From the NCBI GenBank assembly GCA_030765725.1, contig JAVCDF010000002.1, positions 62,001 to 126,000 on the forward strand: DNA of 64,000 nucleotides. Direction: 5' to 3'. This DNA is from Candidatus Chlorobium antarcticum (GTDB lineage Bacteria > Bacteroidota > Chlorobiia > Chlorobiales > Chlorobiaceae). A program made the position numbers and the translations under genes. The notes beneath the pieces are model-generated. The model saw only the letters and a list, made by a program, of their open reading frames with translations, was not told where the DNA came from and searched no databases. This document shows, one piece after another, positions 1 through 9,041 of the stretch (positions within the stretch are counted from its first letter, which is position 1; every line of letters starts with the position of its first letter).

Positions 1-610
1 AAAACGCGGTTCCTGCGATGAGCGCATCGGCTCCTGCTGAAACAACTTCCTGTGCATTCTCTTCGGTAATTCCGCCATCAACGGCTATAACCATGTTTGG
101 GTTGCAGCGTGTGCGCATGTCGTGCAGGAGACGGATTTTTTCCACTGAGGAGGGGATGAATTTCTGGCCTCCGAATCCAGGATTGACTGACATGATGAGG
201 ACAAGATCAAGGTCGGGGAGGATTGCTTCAAGTGTGGAAACGGGGGTTGCGGGGTTGAGCGATACGCCTGCTTTGGCTCCTAGGCTTTTGATGAACTGTA
301 TTGTGCGATGGAGGTGCGGGCAGGTTTCCTGATGGACGGTTATCTGGTTCGATCCGGCTTTGACAAACTCTTCAATGTAGCTGTCGGGGTCGGAAATCAT
401 CAGGTGCGTGTCTACCACCAGCGATGTGTTTTTTGCAATGGCGTCAACCACAATGGGGCCGAAGGTGATGTTGGGGACGAAGTTGCCGTCCATAATGTCG
501 CAGTGGATCCAGTCGGCGCCGGCATTTTCAGCTATCTTTAGGGCTTCACCCAGACGCGTGAGGTCGGCGGAGAGGATGGAGGGGGCAATGAGAGTTGACT
601 GTTCTGGCAT
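1..610 (-). CDS. rpe: Ribulose-phosphate 3-epimerase, C-terminus cut by window edge
   Basis: Interconverts ribulose 5-phosphate and xylulose 5-phosphate in the pentose phosphate pathway (cytoplasm). The first 203 residues are present; the C-terminal end lies left of the window. The TIM-barrel family motifs are visible: SILSAD at 11-16, the metal/catalytic residues H36, D38, H69 and D178, and the phosphate-binding loop NPGFGGQ at 143-149. The start chosen is the ATG whose complement lies at 608-610, which begins MPEQSTLIAPSILSAD and gives the usual family N-terminus. It lies 22 bases downstream of the Omp85 gene stop on the same strand, so it is probably the last gene or near the end of that transcription unit. 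Confidence 0.96.
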   Translation of the reverse strand, partial: MPEQSTLIAPSILSADLTRLGEALKIAENAGADWIHCDIMDGNFVPNITFGPIVVDAIAKNTSLVVDTHLMISDPDSYIEEFVKAGSNQITVHQETCPHLHRTIQFIKSLGAKAGVSLNPATPVSTLEAILPDLDLVLIMSVNPGFGGQKFIPSSVEKIRLLHDMRTRCNPNMVIAVDGGITEENAQEVVSAGADALIAGTAF

Positions 611-632
611 GGCTGTCGAGGGTTTTGTGTGG

Positions 633-2837
633 TTAAAAGGCTTCGCCGATTCCAAAATTGAAGGTGATATCTCCTGGACTTCCACTGGATATGACCCATG
701 GATCAGCCAATGCAGGGTCGTGGATTTTCCATGCGAAGTCGAACCGGAAGGGACCGATGGGCGAACCTATCCTGAGCCCGAGCCCGCAGTCCCATGCGAA
801 GTCTCGCGTGAGGGAGTTGAGGCTGAAGGCATAGGGGCCGTTGCGGTTCCAGATGTTGCCGATGTCGGTGAAGAAGGTGACGCCGGACTCCTGGCCGAAG
901 AGATGGAAGAATTTGAGGCGGTACTCAAGGGCCATTTCAAGCTTGATGTCGGCTCCGAAGTTTGATGCGGCGTCGCTTGTGCTGCTGCCGGGGCCGAGGG
1001 TGTTGAAGAGCCATCCGCGCATGCTGTTGGAGCCTCCGGCGTAGAATCGACGCTCTTCAGGGGTTGTTTCGGCTTTGCCGTAAGGGGCCATCCATCCAAC
1101 ATCAAGTTTGCCGGCAAGCTGCCCTTTTTCGGAGAGCTGACGGATGAGGGTGATGCGTGTATCGGCCTTGACATACTGCGAATAGGTTGTGCCGAAAATC
1201 TGTGGGTCCGTGTCTGTGAACCCATCTCTCTGGCCGGTGTCTATGTATTCGTCAATCAGCCAGGGCAGGGCACCGGCGTGTTCAAGGAGGATGTTGAGGG
1301 TGCGGAGGGTTCCGTGGTTTGAGATCTGTTGTCGGTTGGATGTGTTGAAACGGAGCCTGAAGGTCTGGTTGATATGGGTGTCGAGCAGGCTGTCAATTCC
1401 GGTTTGGACGGCGGCTTCGTCTGTGGGGTCAATGCCGATGTTGTCTGCAAGATCAGTCCTGAAGAGTTTGCCGAACCCTCTGAGGGAGTCTTTCTGTACC
1501 CATTCGATGTCAAAAAAGTCGAAGTTGATCTGGGATGAGGGGCCTTTTTTTGCGCTGTAGCTCGCCCTGAGAAGGGCGTTGCGGTTTGAGAGGAGGATCG
1601 GGAGCTTTGTTTCCGTGTATTCTGCTGTGATGCTGTAGAAGTTGCCTGGATTTTCAAGGACGGGAAGGAGCAGTGTGTTGTTGAGTGTCAGTTCGTACGG
1701 GGTTATGGGGTCGTACTGGCTGGAGGTGAGGTTGTCGAGCAGGTTGTTGCTGCTTCCGATTTGGCTTCCGTATTCCGTGCTGGTCCGCAGCTGTTCGGCT
1801 CCTCCGAAGAGGTTCCTGTTTTCGTAGGTGAGGGCTCCGCCGATGAAAAGTGACCCGTAGCGGTTGTCGAGCAGCAGTTTGGGCTCAAGCTGATGTTTGG
1901 GTGCGGGTTCGAGGTGTACGGTGCTGTAGAGCTTTCCGGATTTGACTGAGTCCTCTTTGATGTATATGGATGAAAAGATGTTTGTTGATCCGAGGTTCTG
2001 GAGTGTACGCTCTTCACTGCTCCGACGGGTGAGTTCTCCCGGCCGGAAGCTGATGGCGGAGCTGATGAGCACCGGTGATATGTTTTCCCGTTCGGGAATG
2101 GTGATGCGTGTGCTGTCCCTGAAGGTTGTTTTCGGGGGGCCGGCGGAGCGTCGTTTCAGAGGATTGTGGACAACTGCAGTCACGGTTCCATACTGAAGCT
2201 GTCGGGGGAGGCTGAGCGTATAATGGATGCCTGCACGGGTGCCTGTGGTGTCGACCGTGATTCGGAGGCTGTCTTCGTTGAAAAACGCGAACCCTTCCTC
2301 CCTGAAGAAGGATATGGCACGGTCCCGTTCGTCGATGAGCCCTTCAACAGAGAAAATATCGCCCTTGTGCAGTTTCTTTTTCTGGAGGAAACGGCTTCTG
2401 AGTTCCCGGCTGACGGAGCCGAGTCCGTCATAGGCAAGCGAGTCAACCGTTGTGGGCTGGTTCTCCGTTATGCGGAAGTTAATGTCAACCCGTTTTCCCC
2501 CGCTTTTTCTCTGAAGGAGCGGGTTGATGTCGGCAAAGAAGTATCCTTTGTAGGTGTAGAGCTTTTTGAGAAGAACTAGGTCTTTTGTGAAATCTTCGTC
2601 AATGAAGGGTTTTCGCTGTTTTGCGAAGAGGCCGAGCCCGAGAAAGGATCGCTCCCGGGCTGTCATGATGACCTGGCTGAGTTCTTGGTCGCTGACCGCG
2701 CGGTTGCCGGTGAAGATTACCTTTCCGACATAGGGTGCGGTGGGTTCGCTTTCAGCTGCCTGAAGAGGAAGTGCTGAGAGGAGCAGAAACAGCAGTATTG
2801 CCGCCGTCTTCACTCTGTGAATGGGGCGGCAGGTCAA
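633..2837 (-). CDS. Omp85-family outer membrane protein (BamA/TamA-like)
   Basis: A 734-residue outer-membrane beta-barrel protein of the BamA/TamA (bacterial surface antigen D15) family, which assembles or inserts proteins in the outer membrane. An N-terminal signal peptide (hydrophobic stretch about 11-26, ending LQAAES) is followed by POTRA-like repeats from about residue 35 to 250 (first repeat contains FTGNRAVSDQEL). The barrel occupies roughly 330-734. The family's loop-6 motif appears as MRGW near residue 604, and the chain ends in phenylalanine, as expected for a barrel recognised by the BAM machinery. It is not next to skp/ompH or uppS, the usual neighbours of the main bamA in this phylum, so it may be a second Omp85 paralogue. 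The exact paralogue cannot be decided here. Confidence 0.9.
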   Translation of the reverse strand: MTCRPIHRVKTAAILLFLLLSALPLQAAESEPTAPYVGKVIFTGNRAVSDQELSQVIMTARERSFLGLGLFAKQRKPFIDEDFTKDLVLLKKLYTYKGYFFADINPLLQRKSGGKRVDINFRITENQPTTVDSLAYDGLGSVSRELRSRFLQKKKLHKGDIFSVEGLIDERDRAISFFREEGFAFFNEDSLRITVDTTGTRAGIHYTLSLPRQLQYGTVTAVVHNPLKRRSAGPPKTTFRDSTRITIPERENISPVLISSAISFRPGELTRRSSEERTLQNLGSTNIFSSIYIKEDSVKSGKLYSTVHLEPAPKHQLEPKLLLDNRYGSLFIGGALTYENRNLFGGAEQLRTSTEYGSQIGSSNNLLDNLTSSQYDPITPYELTLNNTLLLPVLENPGNFYSITAEYTETKLPILLSNRNALLRASYSAKKGPSSQINFDFFDIEWVQKDSLRGFGKLFRTDLADNIGIDPTDEAAVQTGIDSLLDTHINQTFRLRFNTSNRQQISNHGTLRTLNILLEHAGALPWLIDEYIDTGQRDGFTDTDPQIFGTTYSQYVKADTRITLIRQLSEKGQLAGKLDVGWMAPYGKAETTPEERRFYAGGSNSMRGWLFNTLGPGSSTSDAASNFGADIKLEMALEYRLKFFHLFGQESGVTFFTDIGNIWNRNGPYAFSLNSLTRDFAWDCGLGLRIGSPIGPFRFDFAWKIHDPALADPWVISSGSPGDITFNFGIGEAF

Positions 2838-2861
2838 AAAAAAATAGCGTGGCGCAGCATT

Positions 2862-3089
2862 TCAGTTCTGCAGCTCTTCGTCACTGTATCCAAAGTCTTC
2901 ATCGGTTGGGTAGTCGGGCCAAATTTCATCAAGGCTTTCGTACATGTCGTCGCCCTCGGGCAGATCTTCAAGATTTTCAACAACCTGCTGGGGAGCTCCC
3001 GTTCTGTTGGCATAGTTGATCAGTTCGTCTTTCGTCACCGGCCATGGCGCATCTGCTATGTATCGGGCAAGGTCGAGATTCCAGTACAT
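2862..3089 (-). CDS. Small acidic DUF2795-like protein
   Basis: A 75-residue soluble protein. The N-terminal two thirds (MYWNLDLARYIADAPWPVTK onward) resembles the DUF2795 fold: a helix, a proline-containing turn with TKDEL, then a helix ending in the motif LEDLP. The C-terminal 28 residues are strongly acidic (rich in D and E) and probably disordered. No catalytic residues are evident and the function is unknown. It lies 24 bases upstream of the Omp85 start and 24 bases downstream of the M23 peptidase stop on the same strand, so it is likely co-transcribed with these envelope genes. The domain assignment is by recognition of pattern only. Confidence 0.75.
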   Translation of the reverse strand: MYWNLDLARYIADAPWPVTKDELINYANRTGAPQQVVENLEDLPEGDDMYESLDEIWPDYPTDEDFGYSDEELQN

Positions 3090-3113
3090 ATTCAGTCTTT
3101 TGATTTGTTCATA

Positions 3114-3830
3114 TTACGAATTGCTTCCACTTTCTTCCTCGGCAGGGCTTTGGATGGAAATGAATTTTTCGGGATGGTTGGCATCGAAGAAGTATGCCGC
3201 CGGATCAACCCTCTCTTGACGGCGCATGACTTCGTAATGTAGATGGGGTCCAGTAGATATTCCAGTGCTGCCTACAAGGGCGATGACTTCCCCACGCCTG
3301 ACGCGCTGTCCCATGCGGACAAGTGATTTCGAGAGGTGTGCGTAAAGGGTGCTGAAGCCGTAGCCGTGGTTGATGATGACTTTCTGGCCGTATCCCTTGT
3401 CATAGCCGGACCAGGCTACAGTTCCGTCTCCGGTGGCTTCAACTTGTGAGCCTTTCGGAGCTGAAAAATCAATGCCGGTGTGAAACATTCGGGACTTGAA
3501 GATGGGGTGTGTTCTTGGGCCGAATGAGCTCGTGATTGGGCCACTGACAGGCCGGATGTTGGGAACGCAGGCCAGAAAGGGGCTCTGCCGTGAGTTTTTG
3601 AGTCCTTCAGCCGGTGCTGCACTTGTGCTGTTTTCCTGCTCAATCTGCATGATCAGCTGTTCTATCATCCGGTCCGTTCCTGCCGCCATGTTCGTCGACG
3701 CTGGCTCTGCGGCCCGAAGGTGCCGAGGGGAAAGGGCAAGCGGGAGCAGAAAAAGGAGTAGGAAGCCTACCAGCTTCAGGGTGTGCTGAATTTTCGCAAC
3801 AAGTTGGGTCTGTGGTATTCTCGATGCCAT
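3114..3830 (-). CDS. M23 family metallopeptidase (LytM/murein hydrolase type)
   Basis: A 238-residue zinc endopeptidase of the M23 (lysostaphin/LytM) family, expected to cleave peptidoglycan cross-links or to act as a hydrolase regulator in the periplasm. The N-terminus has a hydrophobic segment at about 18-34, a signal peptide or anchor. The catalytic domain covers about 92-220. The zinc ligands are H117 and D121 (HTGID) and H198 in the HLH motif, with H165 and H196 as the catalytic histidines. All key residues are kept, so it is probably an active enzyme rather than an EnvC/NlpD-like degenerate regulator. It is the gene upstream of the DUF2795 and Omp85 genes. Confidence 0.92.
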   Translation of the reverse strand: MASRIPQTQLVAKIQHTLKLVGFLLLFLLPLALSPRHLRAAEPASTNMAAGTDRMIEQLIMQIEQENSTSAAPAEGLKNSRQSPFLACVPNIRPVSGPITSSFGPRTHPIFKSRMFHTGIDFSAPKGSQVEATGDGTVAWSGYDKGYGQKVIINHGYGFSTLYAHLSKSLVRMGQRVRRGEVIALVGSTGISTGPHLHYEVMRRQERVDPAAYFFDANHPEKFISIQSPAEEESGSNS

Positions 3831-3922
3831 AGATTCAGTGAATTGGCGTTCTTCGGCGGGAGTTCAGACTATAAATTTTTGGAATATAAAAAACTTTTTT
3901 TGATAAGCTCAAGATTAGTTCT

Positions 3923-6745
3923 TCAGTGCGCATCAAGCCAGTTTTTTCCTGCTCCGCTGTCTACTTCAACCGGTACGCTTTTCATTCCGCATACCCGGGC
4001 GGCTTCAATCATTGCCTCTTCAACCAGGTGGGTTAGGGTTTCCTGTTCTTCGGGTGTGGTTTCAAAGACCAGTTCATCATGAACCTGCAGGAGCATTGAC
4101 GACTGCATTCTCTCTGCCTGCATTTTTGTGCTGCAGAGGATCATTGCGCATTTGATGATGTCGGCCGCGGTGCCTTGGATGGGAGTGTTCATGGCTGCCC
4201 GTTCTGCGGCTTTCTGCAGATTTCCGTTTTTGCTTGAGAGGTTGGGGAGATAGCGGCGCCTGCCGAGCAGGGTGGTGACGAAGCCGTTCTCCCTGCCGGT
4301 TGTTTTGATTGCGTCAAGGGCTTCAAAGAGGCCGGGGTATTTAGCCATGTATGTGTTGATGATTTCGGCGGCTTCACTGCGCGGTATGTTGAGCCTTTTT
4401 GAGAGTCCGAAGGGTTGTATGCCATAGAGAACACCGAAGTTGACCTCTTTTGCCTTGCGCCGCATGTCGGGGGTGATGTTGGGGGTGTCGAAAATAACCT
4501 GTGCCGTGGCGCTGTGGATGTCTTCGCGGTTGCGGAACGCTTCAATGAGTTTCGTGTCGCCGGAGATTTCGGCTGCTATGCGAAGCTCAATCTGGGAGTA
4601 GTCGGCCGAGAGCAGCATGTTCCGGGGGTCGGTTGGGATGAAGGCTTTGCGGATTTCCCTGCCGAGCGGGGTGCGGATGGGAATGTTCTGCAGGTTCGGA
4701 TTTGAAGAGGAGAGCCGGCCGGTGGCGGTGATGTGCTGGTTGAAGGATGTGTGTACCCGCCCTGTTTCGGGGTTGAGTATTTTGGGCAGCGCGTCGATGT
4801 ATGTGGTCTTGATTTTCTGCAGGCTCCGGTATTTAAGCAGGTTTCCGACAATGGGGTGGAGAGGGGCGAGTTCTTCAAGGACCTCAACATTGGTTGAGAA
4901 GCCGGTTTTGGTGGTTTTTTTTGTTGGCAAGCCAAGCACCTCAAAGAGGATATGGGAGAGCTGTTTGGGTGAGTCAATGTTGAAGCTTTCCCCTGCAGCG
5001 CTGTGGATGGTTTCCCTTAGCTGCAGCAGTTGACTGCCGACGCTTTCGGATGTGGCGGCAAGGTGCCGGGTGTCAATGCTGATGCCCCGGTATTCCATGG
5101 CGGCAAGCACACTGACCAAGGGGAACTCAAGAGTTTCGCAGATGTGGAGGAGGCGCGGTTCCTGTTCCAGCTCTTTTTGCAGGACGGCGTTGAGGCGGAG
5201 GGCGATATCGGCGTCCTGGCATGCGTAGTCGGTGAGCTTTCGGGGCTCGATATCGTAAATATGAAGTTTCGTTTTCCCTTTTCCTGTCAGCTCGTCGTAT
5301 TTGGTGGTGCGCAGCCCGAGGTGGCGGGCGGCAAGGTCATCCATGTTGTGGGTTACCTCAGGGTTGAGGAGATAGCTTGCCAGCATGCTGTCGAAACTGA
5401 CGGGGAAGAGTTCCAGTCTGTATTTTTTGAAGACCAGAAGGTCGTACTTGAGGTTCTGGCCTGTTTTTGGGATGGTGGGGTTTTCAAGCAGCGGACGGAG
5501 CAGCTCGATTGTGTTTTCACGGCTGAGGCCGGTACCGGAAAAGGAGATGAAGCTGGCGGTTCCGGGAGTGGCACTGAGTGAGATTCCGGCAAGTTCAGCT
5601 TCGAAGGTGTTGAGTGAAGTGGTTTCGGTGTCAACTGCCACCAGTTTCGCCTTCATCAGCCGGGCGACAAGGCTACGGACATCTTCTTCGGTGGAAATCA
5701 TTCTGTAGTCAGATCCTTCACGGGGATCGCCAAGAGGATCGGTCTCCTCTTCTTCAGGTTCGGTCTGGCCATCCGGGAGAGATGTCTCCAGTGCGGCAAA
5801 TCCGGGGAATGCATCGGGCAGACGCCGTGCAATGGTTTTCAGTTCAAGCTCTTTGAGCTGGCAGAGAATCGCTGTGCTGTCGGGTGTGGTGCAGGCAAGA
5901 TCCTGAAGGGTGACGGGGAGCTCGAGATTGGTGCGAATGGTGACAAGATCGGTAATGAACGGAAGGCGGGGGCGGAACTCTTCAAGGCTTGCACGGGTTC
6001 TGGGTGCAATCTCTTCAAGTTTTTCGTAGACCTTTTCAAGAGAGCCGAAGCGTCCGAGAAGCGTTGCTGCGGTTTTTGGACCTATGCCTTTGGCCCCGGG
6101 GATGTTGTCGGAGGTGTCGCCGGTGAGGGTGAGGAACTGGGTGAATTGAGCGGGCGGAACGCCGAACTGTTCAGCAATTCCTTCCGGGGTAAGCAGCTGC
6201 AGTTCGCTGTCGTTTTTTGTGGGGCGGAGCATTGACACCCCGCCATGTACCAACTGGGCGAGGTCTTTGTCGGGGGTGACGATGAAGATGTTGCACCGGT
6301 CTTCAAACAGCCGTGCGGCGGTCCCTATGATGTCGTCGGCTTCATAACCGGGGGTTTTCAGGATGGGTATATTGAGGGCTTTGAGGAGCTTGAAGAGCGG
6401 CTCAATCTGGGCGAGCATCTCTTCAGGTGGAGCCTGCCGGTTGGCCTTGTACTCGCTGTAAAGGTTGTGGCGGAAGGTTTTTTCCCGGCTGTCGAATGCG
6501 GTGGCGAGGTAGTGGGGACGGTAGGTTTCAAAAATTCTGAGGAGAGTGGAGAGGAAGCCGAAGAGGGCTCCTGTCGGTTGGCCGCTCCGGTTCTGCATGC
6601 CTGCTCGCTGCAGGGCGTAGTGTGCCCTGTAGAGCAACGCCATGCCGTCAATGAGGAAGAGGGAGGGTTTCGGACCGGTGGGCACCGGCGGCGTGGTTTC
6701 AGCTGCGGCGTTGTCTGGAAAAAAGTCGAACTGGCGTGTGTTCAT
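3923..6745 (-). CDS. polA: DNA polymerase I
   Basis: A 940-residue family A DNA polymerase for Okazaki fragment maturation and repair. Three domains are present in order. The 5' nuclease (about 25-310) contains FLIDGMALLYRAH and the helix-hairpin-helix GAKGIGPKTA. The 3'-5' proofreading exonuclease (about 355-535) has an intact DxE motif in VAVDTETTS, plus NLKYD and DADIAL. The polymerase (about 545-940) has motif A DYSQIELRIA, motif B around KAKEVNFGVLYG, and motif C VHDELVFE. Because the exonuclease residues are kept, this enzyme should proofread, unlike many Thermus- or Bacillus-type homologues. Its 5' end overlaps the stop of pheA by 4 bases (ATGA type), which suggests translational coupling. 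Confidence 0.97.
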   Translation of the reverse strand: MNTRQFDFFPDNAAAETTPPVPTGPKPSLFLIDGMALLYRAHYALQRAGMQNRSGQPTGALFGFLSTLLRIFETYRPHYLATAFDSREKTFRHNLYSEYKANRQAPPEEMLAQIEPLFKLLKALNIPILKTPGYEADDIIGTAARLFEDRCNIFIVTPDKDLAQLVHGGVSMLRPTKNDSELQLLTPEGIAEQFGVPPAQFTQFLTLTGDTSDNIPGAKGIGPKTAATLLGRFGSLEKVYEKLEEIAPRTRASLEEFRPRLPFITDLVTIRTNLELPVTLQDLACTTPDSTAILCQLKELELKTIARRLPDAFPGFAALETSLPDGQTEPEEEETDPLGDPREGSDYRMISTEEDVRSLVARLMKAKLVAVDTETTSLNTFEAELAGISLSATPGTASFISFSGTGLSRENTIELLRPLLENPTIPKTGQNLKYDLLVFKKYRLELFPVSFDSMLASYLLNPEVTHNMDDLAARHLGLRTTKYDELTGKGKTKLHIYDIEPRKLTDYACQDADIALRLNAVLQKELEQEPRLLHICETLEFPLVSVLAAMEYRGISIDTRHLAATSESVGSQLLQLRETIHSAAGESFNIDSPKQLSHILFEVLGLPTKKTTKTGFSTNVEVLEELAPLHPIVGNLLKYRSLQKIKTTYIDALPKILNPETGRVHTSFNQHITATGRLSSSNPNLQNIPIRTPLGREIRKAFIPTDPRNMLLSADYSQIELRIAAEISGDTKLIEAFRNREDIHSATAQVIFDTPNITPDMRRKAKEVNFGVLYGIQPFGLSKRLNIPRSEAAEIINTYMAKYPGLFEALDAIKTTGRENGFVTTLLGRRRYLPNLSSKNGNLQKAAERAAMNTPIQGTAADIIKCAMILCSTKMQAERMQSSMLLQVHDELVFETTPEEQETLTHLVEEAMIEAARVCGMKSVPVEVDSGAGKNWLDAH

Positions 6746-7584
6746 GCATTCACCACCCCGTAGCTACCAAGCACTTTGACCATGGTGGCGAACTCCCTGA
6801 GATGGGAGAGGGCGTGGCTGATTGCGGGGTCGTCACGGTGGCCGAGGATATCGACATGGAAAAGGTATTCGAACGCCTTTTTGCGGAAGGGGCGTGATTC
6901 GATTTTTGTGAGGTCTATGTTGCGGAGTGCCATTGTGGCCAGTGCCTTGAAGAGTGAGCCCTGTTCGTTGGGCAGGGTGAAGACGATTGTCGTTTTCTGG
7001 CGGGAGGTGTCGTAACCTTTTATTTTTTTAAGGGATTCAGGGTGCTCAGCGTGACTGATGCAGAAGAAGCGGGTAATGTTCCACTCTTCGTCGGCGAGGT
7101 TCCGCTGAAGGATTTCAAGTCCGTAGAGCTCTCCGGCTCGTTGTGAGGCTATTGCAAGTTTTGTCGAATCCTTTTCGCTGGCAATCATTTTTGCGCTGCC
7201 TGCGGTGTCGTAGGCGGCTTCGGCGGTAAGATTCGGGTGGGCGGCAAAGAAGTTCCGGCATTGGGCGAGGGCTTGGGGGTGCGAGAGAACGCGCTGTGCG
7301 GTTTTGGGCGAAGAACCGGCGAGACCCAGAAGGCAGTGTTCAACCTTGACAAAGGTTTCTGCGGCAATGACAACCGGATGCTGAAGCAGGAGGTCGTAAT
7401 TCTGGTGGATGCTGCCTCCTAGAGAGTTTTCCATTGGAAGGACCGCCATTTTCGCCCTGCGGCTTTCCACAGCGGAGAACACCTCTTCAAAGGAGCTACA
7501 GGGAAGGGGTTCGCCCAGCCGGAGTGCTGCAATTTCACTGTAGGCCCCGGGTTCTCCCTGGTAGGCAATCTTCAGATTTGTCAT
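6742..7584 (-). CDS. pheA: Prephenate dehydratase
   Basis: Converts prephenate to phenylpyruvate in phenylalanine synthesis (cytoplasm). This is the monofunctional 280-residue form with no chorismate mutase domain. The catalytic region (about 1-180) contains GEPGAYSE at 10-17 and the conserved T171-R172-F173 triad. A C-terminal ACT regulatory domain (about 195-275) carries the ESRP phenylalanine-binding motif at 229-232, so feedback inhibition by phenylalanine is expected. It is upstream of and overlaps polA by 4 bases. It is divergent from yebC across a 117-base region that holds a perfect inverted repeat (7623-7653). Confidence 0.96.
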   Translation of the reverse strand: MTNLKIAYQGEPGAYSEIAALRLGEPLPCSSFEEVFSAVESRRAKMAVLPMENSLGGSIHQNYDLLLQHPVVIAAETFVKVEHCLLGLAGSSPKTAQRVLSHPQALAQCRNFFAAHPNLTAEAAYDTAGSAKMIASEKDSTKLAIASQRAGELYGLEILQRNLADEEWNITRFFCISHAEHPESLKKIKGYDTSRQKTTIVFTLPNEQGSLFKALATMALRNIDLTKIESRPFRKKAFEYLFHVDILGHRDDPAISHALSHLREFATMVKVLGSYGVVNA

Positions 7585-7622
7585 TATTTTTTCTTGTGAT
7601 TAACTTGCACTAAAGCCGCTGG

Positions 7623-7653
7623 AATAGATTTATTTAAAGAAAATAAATCTATT
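7623..7653. promoter_or_regulatory. Perfect 13-bp AT-rich inverted repeat between pheA and yebC
   Basis: Left arm 7623-7635 and right arm 7641-7653 are exact reverse complements around the loop aaaga. It sits in the middle of the 117-base divergent region, 49 bases from the yebC start and 39 bases from the pheA start. There is no run of T after either arm, so it does not look like a normal terminator. A protein operator for one or both divergent genes, or a hairpin in the 5' leader of a transcript, are the plausible roles. No particular regulator is recognised. Confidence 0.5.
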
Positions 7654-7701
7654 ATCATAGACGGGTCCTTTACCAAGCAACCATTTCAGAAGTTTTTCGC
7701 C

Positions 7702-8454
7702 ATGTCAGGACACAGCAAGTGGGCAACCATCAAGAGGAAAAAATCGGCAACCGACCAGAAACGGGGCAACCTGTTCACGAAGCTGGTCAAGGAGATTACC
7801 ATAGCTGCCAAAATGGGCGGTGGTGACCCGGCCGGCAATCCCAGGCTTCGCCTTGCAGTCGATACAGCGCGTTCGAACTCCATGCCGATGGACAACATTC
7901 AGCGGGCTATCAAGAAAGGGACCGGTGAGTTGGAGGGTGTGAGTTATGATGAGATAACCTATGAGGGTTACGGGCCGGCAGGCATTGCCCTGATCATTGA
8001 AACGGCTACGGACAACAAAAACCGGACCGTTGCCGACCTGCGGCACATCATGAGCCGCAACAACGGCTCTCTTGGTGAGAATGGCAGTGTGTCGTGGATG
8101 TTCCATAGAAAGGGAAGCATTGAGGTACCGGGTGGATCGGCCACCGAGGAACAGCTGATGGAGGTGCTTCTTGAGGCGGGTCTGGAGGATATAGGGGGTG
8201 AGGGCGAGAGCGGTTATACGGTGATAACCGATGTTCATGATCTTGAGTCGGCGAAAAAGGCGCTTGAGGCTGCCGGCATAGCCTATGAGAACGCCAAAAT
8301 GGATCTGATTCCCGAGAACTTCATTGAGCTTGAGGTTGATGACGCCCGCAAGGTCATCAAACTGATTGACGCTCTTGAAGGCAATGATGATATACAGGCT
8401 GTTTACAGTAACATGGAGATCAGTGAGGGTGCCATGGACAGCTTTGACGAGTAG
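7702..8454 (+). CDS. yebC: YebC/PmpR family protein
   Basis: A 250-residue member of the YebC/TACO1 family. Members have been described as transcription regulators and, more recently, as ribosome-associated factors that help translation of difficult sequences. The characteristic N-terminus [20 protein letters not shown] is present, followed by the family signature [19 protein letters not shown]. The length is normal. It is followed by ruvC after only 3 bases; a yebC-ruvC pair is a common bacterial arrangement. Reasonably sure as to family; the molecular role here is inferred only. Confidence 0.96.
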   Translation: MSGHSKWATIKRKKSATDQKRGNLFTKLVKEITIAAKMGGGDPAGNPRLRLAVDTARSNSMPMDNIQRAIKKGTGELEGVSYDEITYEGYGPAGIALIIETATDNKNRTVADLRHIMSRNNGSLGENGSVSWMFHRKGSIEVPGGSATEEQLMEVLLEAGLEDIGGEGESGYTVITDVHDLESAKKALEAAGIAYENAKMDLIPENFIELEVDDARKVIKLIDALEGNDDIQAVYSNMEISEGAMDSFDE

Positions 8455-8457
8455 AGG

Positions 8458-9024
8458 ATGATTGTGCTGGGGATAGATCCCGGAAGCCTCGCTACAGGGT
8501 ACGGTGTTGTTTCAGGGGACGGACGGGAGCCGTTTCGGGCGCTTTCCTGCGGTCTGATACGCCTCCATCCCCGAAAGAGCCATGCAGTGAGAATTGGTGA
8601 GATATATCGGGAACTCAGTGAGCTGATCAGTGAAATGAAGCCGGACCGGGTTGCGCTTGAGACGGCTTTTGTGGGAAAGAATGTTCAGTCGGCCCTCAAG
8701 CTCGGGCAGGTGAGAGGGGCCATCATGGCGCTTTCTTGCAACAGCGGAGTTCCGATTTTTGAGTATGCTCCCCGTGAGGTGAAGTCTGCGGTGACCGGTC
8801 GTGGAGGGGCTGCCAAGGAACAGGTAGCCTTCATGGTGGCCTCGATGCTTTCGCTCAGCCCCGTGCCAAAGCCTTTTGATGTGACTGATGCGCTTGGTGT
8901 TGCGCTCTGTGATCTCCTGCGGTGCGGGGGTGTTCAGGAACGCCAGACTGATATGAAGGGTTCGGGTGGACGGTCGGGCAGCTGGAGTGAGTTTGTGCGT
9001 GCAAGTCCGGACAGGGTTCTCTAA
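8458..9024 (+). CDS. ruvC: Holliday junction resolvase RuvC
   Basis: Endonuclease that cuts Holliday junctions on branch-migration complexes made by RuvAB. 188 residues, as usual for the family. The four acidic active-site residues are visible: D7 in GIDPG, E68 in ALETAF, and D141 and D144 in [22 protein letters not shown], the conserved stretch after the glutamate, is also present. The ATG start lies 3 bases after the yebC stop, so the two are probably co-translated. ruvB is elsewhere in this window (36929) and ruvA is not seen. Confidence 0.96.
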   Translation: MIVLGIDPGSLATGYGVVSGDGREPFRALSCGLIRLHPRKSHAVRIGEIYRELSELISEMKPDRVALETAFVGKNVQSALKLGQVRGAIMALSCNSGVPIFEYAPREVKSAVTGRGGAAKEQVAFMVASMLSLSPVPKPFDVTDALGVALCDLLRCGGVQERQTDMKGSGGRSGSWSEFVRASPDRVL

Positions 9025-9041
9025 CCATTAAATCGTACGCT

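Noticed and set aside
4617-5581. Long open frames on the plus strand within polA, and similar ones elsewhere such as 21288-22184 on the minus strand inside the ABC ATPase gene
   Set aside because: They are antisense to clearly conserved genes and arise from the GC-rich third codon positions. Their translations resemble no family.
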